DNA of 64,000 bases from Modicisalibacter xianhensis. Its GTDB lineage: Bacteria > Pseudomonadota > Gammaproteobacteria > Pseudomonadales > Halomonadaceae. The translations under genes and the position numbers were made by a program. Positions 1-7,868 of this stretch are shown in pieces. Position 1 is the first letter of the stretch, and the number at the start of each line of letters is the position of its first letter. The notes below the pieces were generated by a model, which made no database searches, was not told where the DNA came from, and saw nothing but the letters and a program-made list of their open reading frames with translations. The DNA is taken from positions 186,001 to 250,000 of the forward strand of contig NZ_FOPY01000005.1 of the NCBI RefSeq assembly GCF_900113605.1. Direction: 5' to 3'.

Positions 1-1694
1 ACCAGCGCCATGGTCAGGAACGCCGGGGACAGCGCCTGCTCGTAGAGCTGGCTGGAGAAGGTATCGGGTACCTTGTCGAGCAGTGCCTTGGCGTCGGCCA
101 TGCTCATCGGGCTCGACAACGCCTGCATCTGATCCGGCGCAGCGATCATGAAGATCGCCTGGGCCTGTTCGGGCAGGTTGCCGGCAGCAATCAGGTCGAG
201 CAACTGGGCATGCGCCATGAGGTTGTAGAGCGCTGGCGCCGACAGCGTGGCCAGCACGATATAGGACGCCGTGACCGGCAGGCCCATGCCCAGGATCAAC
301 GAGGCGATGGCGATCAGGAAGATGGTAACCAGCAGGCTCCCCCCGGCCCAGTCGGTAATCATCAGCGAAAAGGTGTTGCCGATGCCGGTGGTCGATACCA
401 CGTTGACGATCAAGCCAACTGTGATCAGCAGGATGGCAGTGGTGATCATGTTGCGACTGCCCAGGGCGAGCGCATCGATGATGTCGCGTGGCGTCATCGG
501 GTTCTTCGACAGCCAGGAGGCCACGATCACCGAGACAATGGCGATGGCGGCGGCATAAGTCGGCGTGAAGCCGTAGATCAGCGACGCGACCAGCACCACC
601 AGCGGCAACAGGAAGTGCCAGCCACCCTTGAGCACCTCGCCGATCTTCGGTGCGTTGGGATCGGCAAGTTGTTGCGCATTGCTGCGCTTGGCCTCGATGC
701 GCACGAACATTGCCACCGACAGGAAATACAGCAGTGCCGGCAGGGCGGCCACGCCGATGATCGTCAGGTACGACACCTGGGTGTAAGAGGCCATGATGAA
801 GGCGCCTGCCCCCATCACCGGTGGCATCAGTTGCCCGCCGGTGGAGGCCGCCGCCTCGACGCCGGCGGAGAAGCGCGCCGGGAAGCCAGCCTTGCGCATC
901 AGCGGAATGGTGATGACCCCGGTGGACACCGTATTGGCTACGCTCGAACCGGAAACCGAGCCCATCAGCCCGGAGGAAAATACCGCCACGAAGCCGGGCC
1001 CACCGACAAAACGGCCCGCGGCGCAGCGCGCCAGCTCGATGATGAAGTCCCCGGCACCGGACTTGACCAGGAAGGCACCGAAGAGAATGAACATGAACAC
1101 GTAGGTCCAGGAGATCCGGGCAATCGAGCCCAGCATGCCCTCGCCGCCGATATAGCTGCGAAACAGCACCGTCTCCCAGCTCAGGCCAGGAAAGTTGAAT
1201 ACGCCGCCCACGTACTTGCCCCACCAGGCCACGTAGGTCAGCGCAATCAGGCACAGCACCGGAATGAACCAACCCGTGGTGCGGCGGGCGAACTCGAGAA
1301 CCAGCGCCACGGCAGCGATCGACACGACCCAGTCCGCCGTCGTGAACGTCACACCGCGAGCGTACAGGGCATCCTCGAAGGCCATCAGGTAGATGACGCA
1401 GCCGATCGCCGCCACGGCGAGCAGGATATCCACCCCGAGTATCAGGCGCCGGGCACCGTTGCCCTGCGGGCGGGCCAAGGGCACCGACAGTGCGCAAAGC
1501 GCACCGAACAGGCCGAAATGCATGGCGCTCGTCCACAGCGTGGAAAGCGTCGAGAAGGTATTGAAATAGAGATGGACGAGGGACACGACGATGGCGAAGC
1601 CAAACAGGAATCGTCCCAGCCAGGGATGCTGCAGACGCTCCTCGGCCTCGCTGGCACTCTCGTCGCGGACCTTTTCGATGTTCGGGTCGCTCAC
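1..1694 (-). CDS. TRAP transporter fused permease, TAXI type (partial)
   Basis: This is the membrane part of a TAXI-type TRAP transporter: the small (4 TM) and large (12 TM) permeases fused in one protein, driving secondary uptake of an organic anion with the binding protein encoded just upstream. About 564 codons are visible; the C-terminus lies beyond the left window edge. The start is a GTG at 1694 with GAGGAG a few bases upstream, reading MSDPNIEKV. Many hydrophobic segments follow, and the large-subunit part carries the glycine/serine-rich stretch SSGLMGSVSGSSVANTVSTG typical of the family, then GQLMPPVMGAGAF. It follows the binding-protein gene after a 97-bp gap with two hairpins and is probably co-transcribed from the sigma-54 promoter at 2872-2887. 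The substrate cannot be read from the sequence; TAXI systems are known mainly for dicarboxylates and glutamate-like compounds. Confidence 0.93.
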   Translation of the reverse strand, partial: MSDPNIEKVRDESASEAEERLQHPWLGRFLFGFAIVVSLVHLYFNTFSTLSTLWTSAMHFGLFGALCALSVPLARPQGNGARRLILGVDILLAVAAIGCVIYLMAFEDALYARGVTFTTADWVVSIAAVALVLEFARRTTGWFIPVLCLIALTYVAWWGKYVGGVFNFPGLSWETVLFRSYIGGEGMLGSIARISWTYVFMFILFGAFLVKSGAGDFIIELARCAAGRFVGGPGFVAVFSSGLMGSVSGSSVANTVSTGVITIPLMRKAGFPARFSAGVEAAASTGGQLMPPVMGAGAFIMASYTQVSYLTIIGVAALPALLYFLSVAMFVRIEAKRSNAQQLADPNAPKIGEVLKGGWHFLLPLVVLVASLIYGFTPTYAAAIAIVSVIVASWLSKNPMTPRDIIDALALGSRNMITTAILLITVGLIVNVVSTTGIGNTFSLMITDWAGGSLLVTIFLIAIASLILGMGLPVTASYIVLATLSAPALYNLMAHAQLLDLIAAGNLPEQAQAIFMIAAPDQMQALSSPMSMADAKALLDKVPDTFSSQLYEQALSPAFLTMAL

Positions 1695-1718
1695 GGATCA
1701 CTCCTCGGAATCGGTAAC

Positions 1719-1777
1719 GAGCCGACCGGCCCTGCCAGACCGGACGGCTCGCTGGTCCCGGCCCCCAACGGGCCGGG
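1719..1777 (-). other. Two intercistronic hairpins in the TAXI operon
   Basis: Two inverted repeats lie between the binding-protein and permease genes. The first spans 1719-1750 (GAGCCG paired with CGGCTC, then inner CCGG/CCGG arms). The second spans 1757-1777, with perfect 8-bp arms CCCGGCCC/GGGCCGGG around 5 bases. Neither is followed by a T run, so they are not classical terminators. Hairpins at this place in binding-protein operons often stabilise the upstream message or reduce read-through, giving more binding protein than permease; that role is inferred here. Confidence 0.55.
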
Positions 1778-1791
1778 CAGGTCGGGACGTT

Positions 1792-2820
1792 TTACTCGGC
1801 GGGTACCGGCTGCAGGCGCTCGGGGATCTCCAGGCCCTGCTCCTTGAAGTAGCGGGCCGCACCTTCATGCAACGGCATCGGCAGGCCGGCAATCGCCTTT
1901 TCCAGCGCCATGGCCTTGGTGGCCGGGTGGATGTTGTTGAGGAACGGCAGGTTCTCGTACATCGCCTTGGTCAGCGCATAGACGTGGTCTGCCGGCACAT
2001 CGGCGCGCACGGCCAGGATATTGGGCTGCGCGATGGTATTGATGGCCTCGGTCTGGTTGGGGTAGGTCTCGGCCGGGATCTCATAGGCTGACCACAGGTC
2101 GAATTCGCTGTTGACCTTCTTCAACTGCTCCTCGGTGAAGTCCAGCGTGGTGATGTCGCCACCCATGTTGGCGTAGGCGCGGGTCACCGCCGAGGCCGGC
2201 GCACCGGCGGGAATGTTCATGCCCTCGATGGTGCCGTTCTGCAGGGCATCGGCGCTCGGGCCATAGCCGAGGTAGGCCAGGTCCATCTGCTCGGGATCGA
2301 TGCCCAGCTGGTTGAGTATGTAACGACCGGAGCCCTCGGTACCCGAGTTGCGCGCGCCGATGGAGAACGGCTCGCCATACAGGTTGGTCATGTCCTCGAT
2401 GGTGCCCGACTCGGCCATGCCGTTGTCGACGACGAAGTGCTCGACATTCTGCCACAGCATCGACACGCTGCGCAGGTTCTTGTACGCCTTGGGTACCGGG
2501 CCGGTGCCTTTCCAGGCATAGGCGCCATAGAGCCCCTGCAGGATACCGAACTGGGCCTGGTCCTCGTCCATCAGCTTGAGGTTCTCGCCAGACCCGGCGG
2601 AACTGATCGCCGACAGCGAGATGCCGGTGCTCGGTTCCAGCTTGACCTTGACCAGCGTGGACAGGGCGACACCGACCGGATAGTAGGTGCCACCGGTGGT
2701 CGCGGTACCCATGATGTACTGGGCGCCCTGGTCCTGAGCCAGGGTGGCGGAAGCGGACAGACCGAGAGCAGCGGCCGTGGCAAGACCCAGCGTGGTCTTG
2801 AGGAACTGACGCTTGTGCAT
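1792..2820 (-). CDS. TAXI family TRAP transporter solute-binding protein
   Basis: This is the periplasmic binding protein of the TAXI TRAP transporter (342 aa). It captures the solute and delivers it to the fused permease encoded downstream. Residues 1-28 form a signal peptide (basic MHKRQFLK, then an alanine/leucine-rich core, cleavage near ATLA). The mature start, YIMGTATTGGTYYPVG, is the TAXI-family hallmark, and the usual SIGARNSGTEGSGRYIL segment lies mid-protein. The ATG at 2820 has GGAGA upstream. A -24/-12 sigma-54 promoter begins about 50 bp upstream and twin 22-bp palindromes lie beyond it, so expression is likely inducible through a DctD-type activator, plausibly the one encoded at 3639-4973. 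Family assignment is firm; substrate is unknown. Confidence 0.95.
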   Translation of the reverse strand: MHKRQFLKTTLGLATAAALGLSASATLAQDQGAQYIMGTATTGGTYYPVGVALSTLVKVKLEPSTGISLSAISSAGSGENLKLMDEDQAQFGILQGLYGAYAWKGTGPVPKAYKNLRSVSMLWQNVEHFVVDNGMAESGTIEDMTNLYGEPFSIGARNSGTEGSGRYILNQLGIDPEQMDLAYLGYGPSADALQNGTIEGMNIPAGAPASAVTRAYANMGGDITTLDFTEEQLKKVNSEFDLWSAYEIPAETYPNQTEAINTIAQPNILAVRADVPADHVYALTKAMYENLPFLNNIHPATKAMALEKAIAGLPMPLHEGAARYFKEQGLEIPERLQPVPAE

Positions 2821-2871
2821 GCTTGTTGTCTCCTGAAAGAAGCTGGCGTTTATTGTCTGCGTCAGTCATAT

Positions 2872-2887
2872 TGCAAGTGTCTTGCCA
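2872..2887 (-). promoter_or_regulatory. Sigma-54 (-24/-12) promoter of the TAXI TRAP operon
   Basis: On the minus strand 2887-2872 reads TGGCAAGACACTTGCA, a close match to the RpoN consensus TGGCAC-N5-TTGCA, with the invariant GG and GC separated by exactly 10 bases. The predicted transcription start is near 2861, giving a leader of about 40 nt before the ATG at 2820. Seen directly: the motif, its spacing and its orientation. Inferred: activity with RpoN and an activator bound to the palindromes at 2949-3003. Confidence 0.8.
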
Positions 2888-2948
2888 GGTTTTTAATTTC
2901 TCTATTTATCAGGGTGTTATACAGGAAAAGGCTGTCGAATACCCACGC

Positions 2949-3003
2949 CATCGGCAAGATTTCGCCGATGATGCCGAACGCCATAGGCAAGAAGTTGCCT
3001 ATG
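2949..3003. promoter_or_regulatory. Twin 22-bp palindromes, probable activator-binding enhancer sites
   Basis: Two near-identical palindromes lie upstream of the TAXI promoter. Site 1 (2949-2970) has arms CATCGGC and GCCGATG. Site 2 (2982-3003) has arms CATAGGCAA and TTGCCTATG. Each is preceded by ACGC, and the two are offset by exactly 33 bp, about three helical turns. Their centres lie roughly 99 and 132 bp upstream of the predicted start site, the usual range for enhancer sites of NtrC/DctD-type activators. They also lie just upstream of the HIT-family gene at 3037, so they may affect that promoter too. Confidence 0.7.
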
Positions 3004-3036
3004 CCAACACCTGTCCTAGGAAGAGTGAGAGTGGCG

Positions 3037-3465
3037 ATGAACGATTTCCAGCTCCATCCGCGCCTGGACGCGGACACGCATCATCTGTCCGACCTGCCGC
3101 TGTGCCGGGTCTGCCTGATGGACGATATGCGGTTCCCCTGGCTGATCCTGGTGCCCCGCCGTGCCGACATCAGCGAGGTGCACGAGCTGTCGGCGGACGA
3201 CCAGACCCAGCTCTGGCGCGAAGCAACCTCCCTCGGCCATGGCATGAAGGACGCCTTGGGCGGCGACAAGCTGAATATTGCCACCCTCGGCAACCAAGTC
3301 CCTCAACTCCACATCCACGTCATCCTGCGGCGCCGGGACGACGCCGCCTGGCCGGCTCCAGTCTGGGGCTTCGGCGAACGCCAACCCTACGATGCCGACA
3401 GCCTCGCCGAGATGCGCGATCAACTGTTGATGCTCGTCAACACCCTGCCCGACGGGCCCAAGTAA
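3037..3465 (+). CDS. HIT family protein
   Basis: This is a small HIT (histidine triad) nucleotide hydrolase or transferase, 142 aa, presumably cytoplasmic. The signature region reads PQLHIHVILRR: the second and third histidines of the triad are present while the first is glutamine, a form common in short HIT proteins of gammaproteobacteria. An N-terminal CRVCLMDD segment and the conserved LNIATLGN before the triad support the family. The ATG at 3037 is chosen because it starts the conserved N-terminus MNDFQLHPRLDADT; a GTG two codons upstream is possible and the ribosome site is weak. It is divergent from the TAXI operon and convergent with dctD. The natural substrate is unknown. Confidence 0.88.
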   Translation: MNDFQLHPRLDADTHHLSDLPLCRVCLMDDMRFPWLILVPRRADISEVHELSADDQTQLWREATSLGHGMKDALGGDKLNIATLGNQVPQLHIHVILRRRDDAAWPAPVWGFGERQPYDADSLAEMRDQLLMLVNTLPDGPK

Positions 3466-3498
3466 GCTCCTTCTTACTTGTATGAATGAGAGGTTGGT

Positions 3499-3639
3499 GG
3501 AATCACTGGATAAATTGGCGAGCGCTGTAAAGCACAAGGCGCCCGGAGCGCAAGAGACGAGACATAACATGCGTTAGGCGAGTCTTTGAGCACCGCGTAA
3601 CGCAGTGATTCACGCGCGCAGCCATTTATCCTTGATTCC
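3499..3639. repeat. 141-bp element with imperfect terminal inverted repeats
   Basis: The gap between the HIT gene and dctD is bounded by inverted repeats. The left end (3499-3519) reads GGAATCACTGGATAAATTGGC; the reverse complement of the right end (3621-3639) reads GGAATCAAGGATAAATGGC, differing by small indels. A second internal pairing also exists, GAATCACTG (3500-3508) with CAGTGATTC (3603-3611). There is no reading frame inside. The size and ends resemble a MITE or an intergenic repeat. The right end runs into the stop codon of dctD. An 11-base match to the end motif (GCCATTTATCC) occurs at 48032-48042 without a partner. Confidence 0.45.
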
Positions 3640-4973
3640 TAGAGAAAGGCCTCGCGACGTAGTCCATACTTCTGCATCTTCTGGTTCAAGGTCCGCCTCG
3701 GCAGCTCCAGCTCATCCAGCACCGCCTGGATATTGCCCCGATGCCTGGCCAGGGCGGCGCGCAGCAACGCGGACTCGAATGCCGCGACCTGCTCGCTCAG
3801 CGAGCCCTCGCTGTCGCTGGTCGGTTCGGCCAGTTGCGGGACATCCAGCCCCAGCGTGAAACGCGTGGCGACATTGCGCAACTCGCGCAGGTTGCCGGGC
3901 CAGGCATGCTGGCCGAGTGCGGCGATAAGCTCGCCGTCGGGGTCACGCGGCGGACGCTGGTGCACTTCCGCTGCCTGGCGACAGAAATGCATGAACAGCA
4001 GGCCGATGTCCTCGCGGCGTTCACGCAGCGGCGGGATGGCCAGCTCGGCAATGGCCAGACGGTAGTAGAGATCTTCGCGAAACTCTCCTTGCGCCGCCAT
4101 GTCCAGCAGATCCACCTTGGTCGCCGCCACCACGCGCAGATCGAGACGAATCACCGCGTTGCTGCCCAGCCGCGAGATTTCGCCTTCCTGCAATGCACGC
4201 AGCAACTTGACCTGGGCCGACAGCGGCATGGACTCGATCTCGTCGAGAAACAGGGTGCCGCCACTGGCATGTTCCAGCTTGCCGATGCGGCTTTCCAACG
4301 CGCCGGTGAAGGCCCCCTTCTCATGGCCGAACAGTTCGGATTCGATCAGGTCGGGGGCGATGGCGCCGCAGTTGAGCGCCACGAACGGTGCCTGGCATGC
4401 CGTGCCGAAATCGTGCAGGCAGCGCGCCACGACCTCCTTGCCGCTACCGGTTTCGCCACGGACCACCACGTTGGCCCGGGTCGAGGCCAGGTTGCCGATC
4501 TGGTCACGCAGGCGCCGGATGCCCGGTGACTCGCCGAGCAGGCGCGCCGCCAGGTCGCCTTGGCGCAGTGCCTGGCGTAACCGATCGTTCTCGTGATGCA
4601 ACTGACGACGCTCCAGGGCACGGCGCACCCGTTCCTCCAGACGCTCGGGCTCGAAGGGCTTCTCGATGAAATCCCAGGCGCCCTCGCGCATGGCCTCGAC
4701 CGCCATGGGCACGTCACCGTGGCCGGTAATCAGCATGACCGGAAGCCCCGCATCGCTCGCCTGCACCTGGCGCAACAGAGCCAGCCCATCGAGACCGGGC
4801 ATCTTCACGTCCGAGATCAGCACGCCGCAGTCGGCCCCGGTGGCCAGTTCGGCCAGTGCCGCTTCGGCCGAGTCGAAGGCGCGTACCGCCAGGTCGGACA
4901 ATTCCAGCCATTGGGTCAACGATTCGCGCACGCCGGGATCATCATCGACCAGCCAGACCGGCAGTTCGCTCAT
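3639..4973 (-). CDS. dctD: Sigma-54-dependent response regulator, DctD type
   Basis: This is the DNA-binding half of a two-component system (444 aa) that activates RpoN promoters. Residues 1-120 form a receiver domain with acidic pocket DDD (10-12), phospho-acceptor D55 and K105. Residues 145-380 form the AAA+ domain with Walker A GETGSGKE (173-180) and the sigma-54 contact loop GAFTGA (220-225). The C-terminus has a Fis-type helix-turn-helix (GNIQAVLDELELPRRTLNQK). The ATG at 4973 overlaps the kinase stop by 4 bp, so translation is coupled. A likely target is the TAXI TRAP promoter at 2872, about 750 bp away. The symbol rests on domain layout and pairing with a DctB-type kinase, not on proven C4-dicarboxylate sensing. 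Confidence 0.92.
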   Translation of the reverse strand: MSELPVWLVDDDPGVRESLTQWLELSDLAVRAFDSAEAALAELATGADCGVLISDVKMPGLDGLALLRQVQASDAGLPVMLITGHGDVPMAVEAMREGAWDFIEKPFEPERLEERVRRALERRQLHHENDRLRQALRQGDLAARLLGESPGIRRLRDQIGNLASTRANVVVRGETGSGKEVVARCLHDFGTACQAPFVALNCGAIAPDLIESELFGHEKGAFTGALESRIGKLEHASGGTLFLDEIESMPLSAQVKLLRALQEGEISRLGSNAVIRLDLRVVAATKVDLLDMAAQGEFREDLYYRLAIAELAIPPLRERREDIGLLFMHFCRQAAEVHQRPPRDPDGELIAALGQHAWPGNLRELRNVATRFTLGLDVPQLAEPTSDSEGSLSEQVAAFESALLRAALARHRGNIQAVLDELELPRRTLNQKMQKYGLRREAFL

Positions 4974-6784
4974 GTCAGGGTCTCCTTGCGGGCAGGCCGG
5001 GCCGGCGTTGCCCCCTGCAGCCCGGGCAGTTCGACGCGAAAATGGGCGCCGCCCCCCTGCGACGCCGGGCGATTGTCGGCACGGATGCGGCCATCGAGAT
5101 CCTGAACGATGCCGTAGCTGATGAACAGCCCCAGTCCGAGCCCGTCGCCGACGCGCTTGGTAGTGAAGAACGGGTCGAACAGGTGCTTGAGCGTCTGCGC
5201 CTCGATGCCTGGCCCATTGTCGGTGACCGTCAGCACGACGCGCTCGCCCTCCAGGGCTACCCCGATTTCCAGACACGGAGAATCGACCTCACGCAGGGCA
5301 TCCAGGGCGTTGCGCAGCAGGTTGGTCAGCAACTGCTCCAGGCGGATATCGTCGCCAGCCACCCAGACCGGCCGCGACGCTTCATCGGGCAGGTCCAGAT
5401 GCAGTGCGACGTCTTGGCGGGAGAGCCGTTCTCCAAGCAGTTCGAGCACGAAGTCCAGGCGCGCCAGCAGGTCGACCGGCTCGCGCGCACCGCCCTTGCG
5501 GGCAAACAGTTTGAGTTGGCGAATCAGGGTCGCCAGGCGATCGGAAAGCGTCTGGATACGCTGGAAGTTATCAGCCGCTGCTGACTGGCGGCCGCGTTCG
5601 ATCAGGCGGGCCCCGCTGGCGGCATAGGTGCGGATGCCCGCCAGCGGCTGGTTGAGCTCATGGGCGATACCCGCCGCCATGGTCCCCAGCGCGGCCAGCT
5701 TGCCGGCCTGGACCAGTTCGGCCTGGGCCGACTCGAGTTCCCGGGTACGCTCGGCGACCCGGATCTCCAGGCGCTCGTTGGCCTCTCGCATGATGCTGGC
5801 CTCGCGCAGGCGCAGGCGCAGGCGTTGCTGGCGCTCGCGCAGCCACAGACCGAGCAGCACCAGCGCCAGCCACACGGCGGCGCTGGCAAGCACGGCATTG
5901 CGTGCACTGGCATAAAGGGGACGCACCGGAACCAGGTAATGCATCGTCCAGCCCAGTTCACCCAGCGGGCTGGCCTGGGTGAAGAAACGCTCGCCGACCC
6001 CGGCCGCGCCGATCAGCAAGGAGCCATCGGCCAGCCGATGCCCCAGCGGAGCCAGCGGGTTGCCGACGAACTGGCGCTGGGCACGGATGGTTTCCAGGGC
6101 AGCGGCGTCGAGCGCCCCGAGACGGCGAAACCGCCAGGCCGGGCGGCTGGAGAGAATCACCACGCCGTTGGCATCGCTCAGCAGCACCTTCTCGTCTGCA
6201 CGGCGCCAGTCCTCCTGCAGCGATTCCAGCGAGATCTTGACTGCCAACGCGCCGATAATGCGCTGGGCATCGCCACTCGCATACACTGGCGCCGACACGA
6301 AATAGCCAGGGCGCCCAGTGGTGCTGCCCACCGCGAAGAACTCCCCCTGCTTGCCGCGCATGGCCTCGATGAAGTACGGCCGGTAATGGTAGCGGTGCCC
6401 GACGAAGCTCTGCGGCGAATCGTGATTGCTGGCGGCCAGCGTCACACCCCGGTCGTTCATCAGGTAGATGGCTTCGGCGCCTGAACGCTCGGCGACCCGG
6501 GCCAGGTGAGCGTTGACCCGTGAGGCCGGGGTAGTATCGTCACCGCTCAGCGCGTTACGCACCAAGGGTTGGCGAGCCAGCAGGTCAGGCAGGTAGGTAA
6601 AGCGCTGCAGGGCACCTTCGAGACTGCTCGAGTAGAGGGCAAGGCGGCTTTCGGCATGGTCGATGGCGTCCCGGGTTTCGCGGGTCAGCTGCCAATGCCA
6701 CACCCACCACAGCGAGGCCACGATGAGTAATGTCAGGCCACCCAGCAGGCCTCGCTGCACACGTCGACGTTGCCCCTCCCTCAC
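4970..6784 (-). CDS. dctB: Sensor histidine kinase, DctB type
   Basis: This is a membrane sensor kinase (604 aa) partnered with DctD. TM1 lies near residues 12-30 and TM2 near 297-315. They flank a periplasmic double-Cache sensor with the DctB-like run SFVGHRYHYRPYF (126-138). A coiled stretch (320-355) leads to the DHp domain with phospho-acceptor H375 in GIAHELNQPLAG, then the ATPase domain with N-box NLLRNALDAL, DNGPG and GLGLGL. The start is GTG at 6784 and overlaps the upstream lipoprotein stop; the downstream regulator overlaps its own stop. Known DctB proteins sense C4-dicarboxylates. The ligand here is unproven and may match the cargo of the neighbouring TAXI transporter. Confidence 0.92.
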   Translation of the reverse strand: MREGQRRRVQRGLLGGLTLLIVASLWWVWHWQLTRETRDAIDHAESRLALYSSSLEGALQRFTYLPDLLARQPLVRNALSGDDTTPASRVNAHLARVAERSGAEAIYLMNDRGVTLAASNHDSPQSFVGHRYHYRPYFIEAMRGKQGEFFAVGSTTGRPGYFVSAPVYASGDAQRIIGALAVKISLESLQEDWRRADEKVLLSDANGVVILSSRPAWRFRRLGALDAAALETIRAQRQFVGNPLAPLGHRLADGSLLIGAAGVGERFFTQASPLGELGWTMHYLVPVRPLYASARNAVLASAAVWLALVLLGLWLRERQQRLRLRLREASIMREANERLEIRVAERTRELESAQAELVQAGKLAALGTMAAGIAHELNQPLAGIRTYAASGARLIERGRQSAAADNFQRIQTLSDRLATLIRQLKLFARKGGAREPVDLLARLDFVLELLGERLSRQDVALHLDLPDEASRPVWVAGDDIRLEQLLTNLLRNALDALREVDSPCLEIGVALEGERVVLTVTDNGPGIEAQTLKHLFDPFFTTKRVGDGLGLGLFISYGIVQDLDGRIRADNRPASQGGGAHFRVELPGLQGATPARPARKETLT

Positions 6785-7137
6785 CGTGTCGCCTCCAGGC
6801 GTGCGGCAATCTCGGCCAGTAACGGATCGAAGCGATGCGGTTCGATGATGCCAGTACCGCGGCGGCCCGAGACAACGAGCCAGGTGCCGCTCTGCGCTTC
6901 GCGCACTTCGTAATGAACCACGTAGCCCGGGCGAGCGGCACGCACGGCATCGATGCGCCCAAGGCCGGTATCGGCCATGCGGATCACGAATCCGCGCTCG
7001 ACCATAACATCCAGCCCCACGGCCAGCGCTCGCTCAGGTGACGCCTCGACCCGCAGCTCGCGCTCGGGCGGTGATGTCGAAGTGGCAGCGCAGGCCGTCA
7101 GCGCCAGCAGCAGGCAGACTATCAACAGACGGCTCAT
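6781..7137 (-). CDS. Small lipoprotein in the DctBD operon
   Basis: This 118-aa protein has a lipoprotein signal (MSRLLIVCLLLALTAC; lipobox LTAC, lipidated Cys at 16) and should be anchored in an envelope membrane facing the periplasm. I do not recognise a named family. The central part, ERGFVIRMADTGLGRIDAVR, aligns by eye with QGYAITNTETELGVISAEQ of the upstream lipoprotein, so the two look like paralogues. It overlaps both neighbours by 4 bp (ATGA upstream, GTGA into the dctB start), so it is almost certainly co-translated with the sensor kinase. A role as an accessory to signal perception is an inference from context only. Confidence 0.82.
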   Translation of the reverse strand: MSRLLIVCLLLALTACAATSTSPPERELRVEASPERALAVGLDVMVERGFVIRMADTGLGRIDAVRAARPGYVVHYEVREAQSGTWLVVSGRRGTGIIEPHRFDPLLAEIAARLEATR

Positions 7138-7685
7138 TGCAGGGGCCCTTCCACGAGCAGGCGGGATTCGATGGCGGCACTCAGGTCACGACAGAAATCG
7201 GCCCGGTTGGCCGAGCGTGCATCGACTACATAGCCGTCGTCGATGACGCGGGTATCCCGGGTCACGGTCACTGCTTCCTCGTCGATGACTACCGACAGGC
7301 GCTCGACTTCCACCGGATCGTCGTTGAAATGCACCCCATAGCCTATCGCCACGCCGGAGCGACGCCCGAAACCGCCCCACAGCGAGCCGACACCGAACCA
7401 GGGCCGATCCACCGCACCCAGCCCGGGACGACGCGTGTATTGCTCGGCACTGATCACGCCAAGCTCGGTCTCGGTATTGGTAATGGCATAACCCTGCGCC
7501 TCGAGTTCAGCCACCGTGGCCCGCATCCAGCGCTCACGGGAAACGTTGTCGCTGCGTGCCCAGCGACACTCTGCCGGCACAGAGGTTGCCCCCGCTTCCG
7601 CCAGGGGGTCCTGGGAAGACAGGGACTGGCAGCCGCCAAGCACTACGGCTCCCATCACGATCAGGCTGCTTCGCAAGCTGGGCAT
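7134..7685 (-). CDS. Lipoprotein, first gene of the DctBD operon
   Basis: This 183-aa protein carries a lipoprotein signal (MPSLRSSLIVMGAVVLGGC; lipobox LGGC, lipidated Cys at 19). The mature part has a helix-rich start (RWMRATVAELEAQGY), the shared QGYAITNTETELGVISAEQ block also found in the downstream lipoprotein, a glycine/aromatic segment (PWFGVGSLWGGFGRRSG) and a beta-rich end. I cannot name the family. As the first gene of a four-gene unit with 4-bp overlaps throughout, its promoter should lie in 7686-7868, where I see no sigma-54 motif. Confidence 0.82.
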   Translation of the reverse strand: MPSLRSSLIVMGAVVLGGCQSLSSQDPLAEAGATSVPAECRWARSDNVSRERWMRATVAELEAQGYAITNTETELGVISAEQYTRRPGLGAVDRPWFGVGSLWGGFGRRSGVAIGYGVHFNDDPVEVERLSVVIDEEAVTVTRDTRVIDDGYVVDARSANRADFCRDLSAAIESRLLVEGPLQ

Positions 7686-7868
7686 GATTCACCTCACGTA
7701 GGGTTGTTGCCTGGCAGTTAGCGCCCGGCCTGATTTGAGCGTAGTCACGCCCGGGCGGTCACAGGGAGAGCAATAGTCTATGCCGTTCGGCCTCGGCATG
7801 CGCGTTGTCGTTGCCCACGGAGTACGCGATAGTCGCAGGACAACACAACTTACCCCAGCGAGGAATGC

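Noticed and set aside
210-1847. A 545-codon open frame on the plus strand rich in Arg, Gln, Asp, Gly and His
   Set aside because: It is antisense to the TRAP permease and TAXI genes, has the composition of a high-GC shadow frame and no recognisable domain.
3459-3480. 8-bp palindrome CAAGTAAG/CTTACTTG at the HIT gene stop
   Set aside because: There is no T run and it is AT-rich with low stability; too weak to call a terminator.
3560-3612. GCGTTAGGC and GCGTAACGC resembling integron attC core sites
   Set aside because: The spacing and the paired inner R''/L'' boxes of an attC site are not present, and no integrase gene is in the window.
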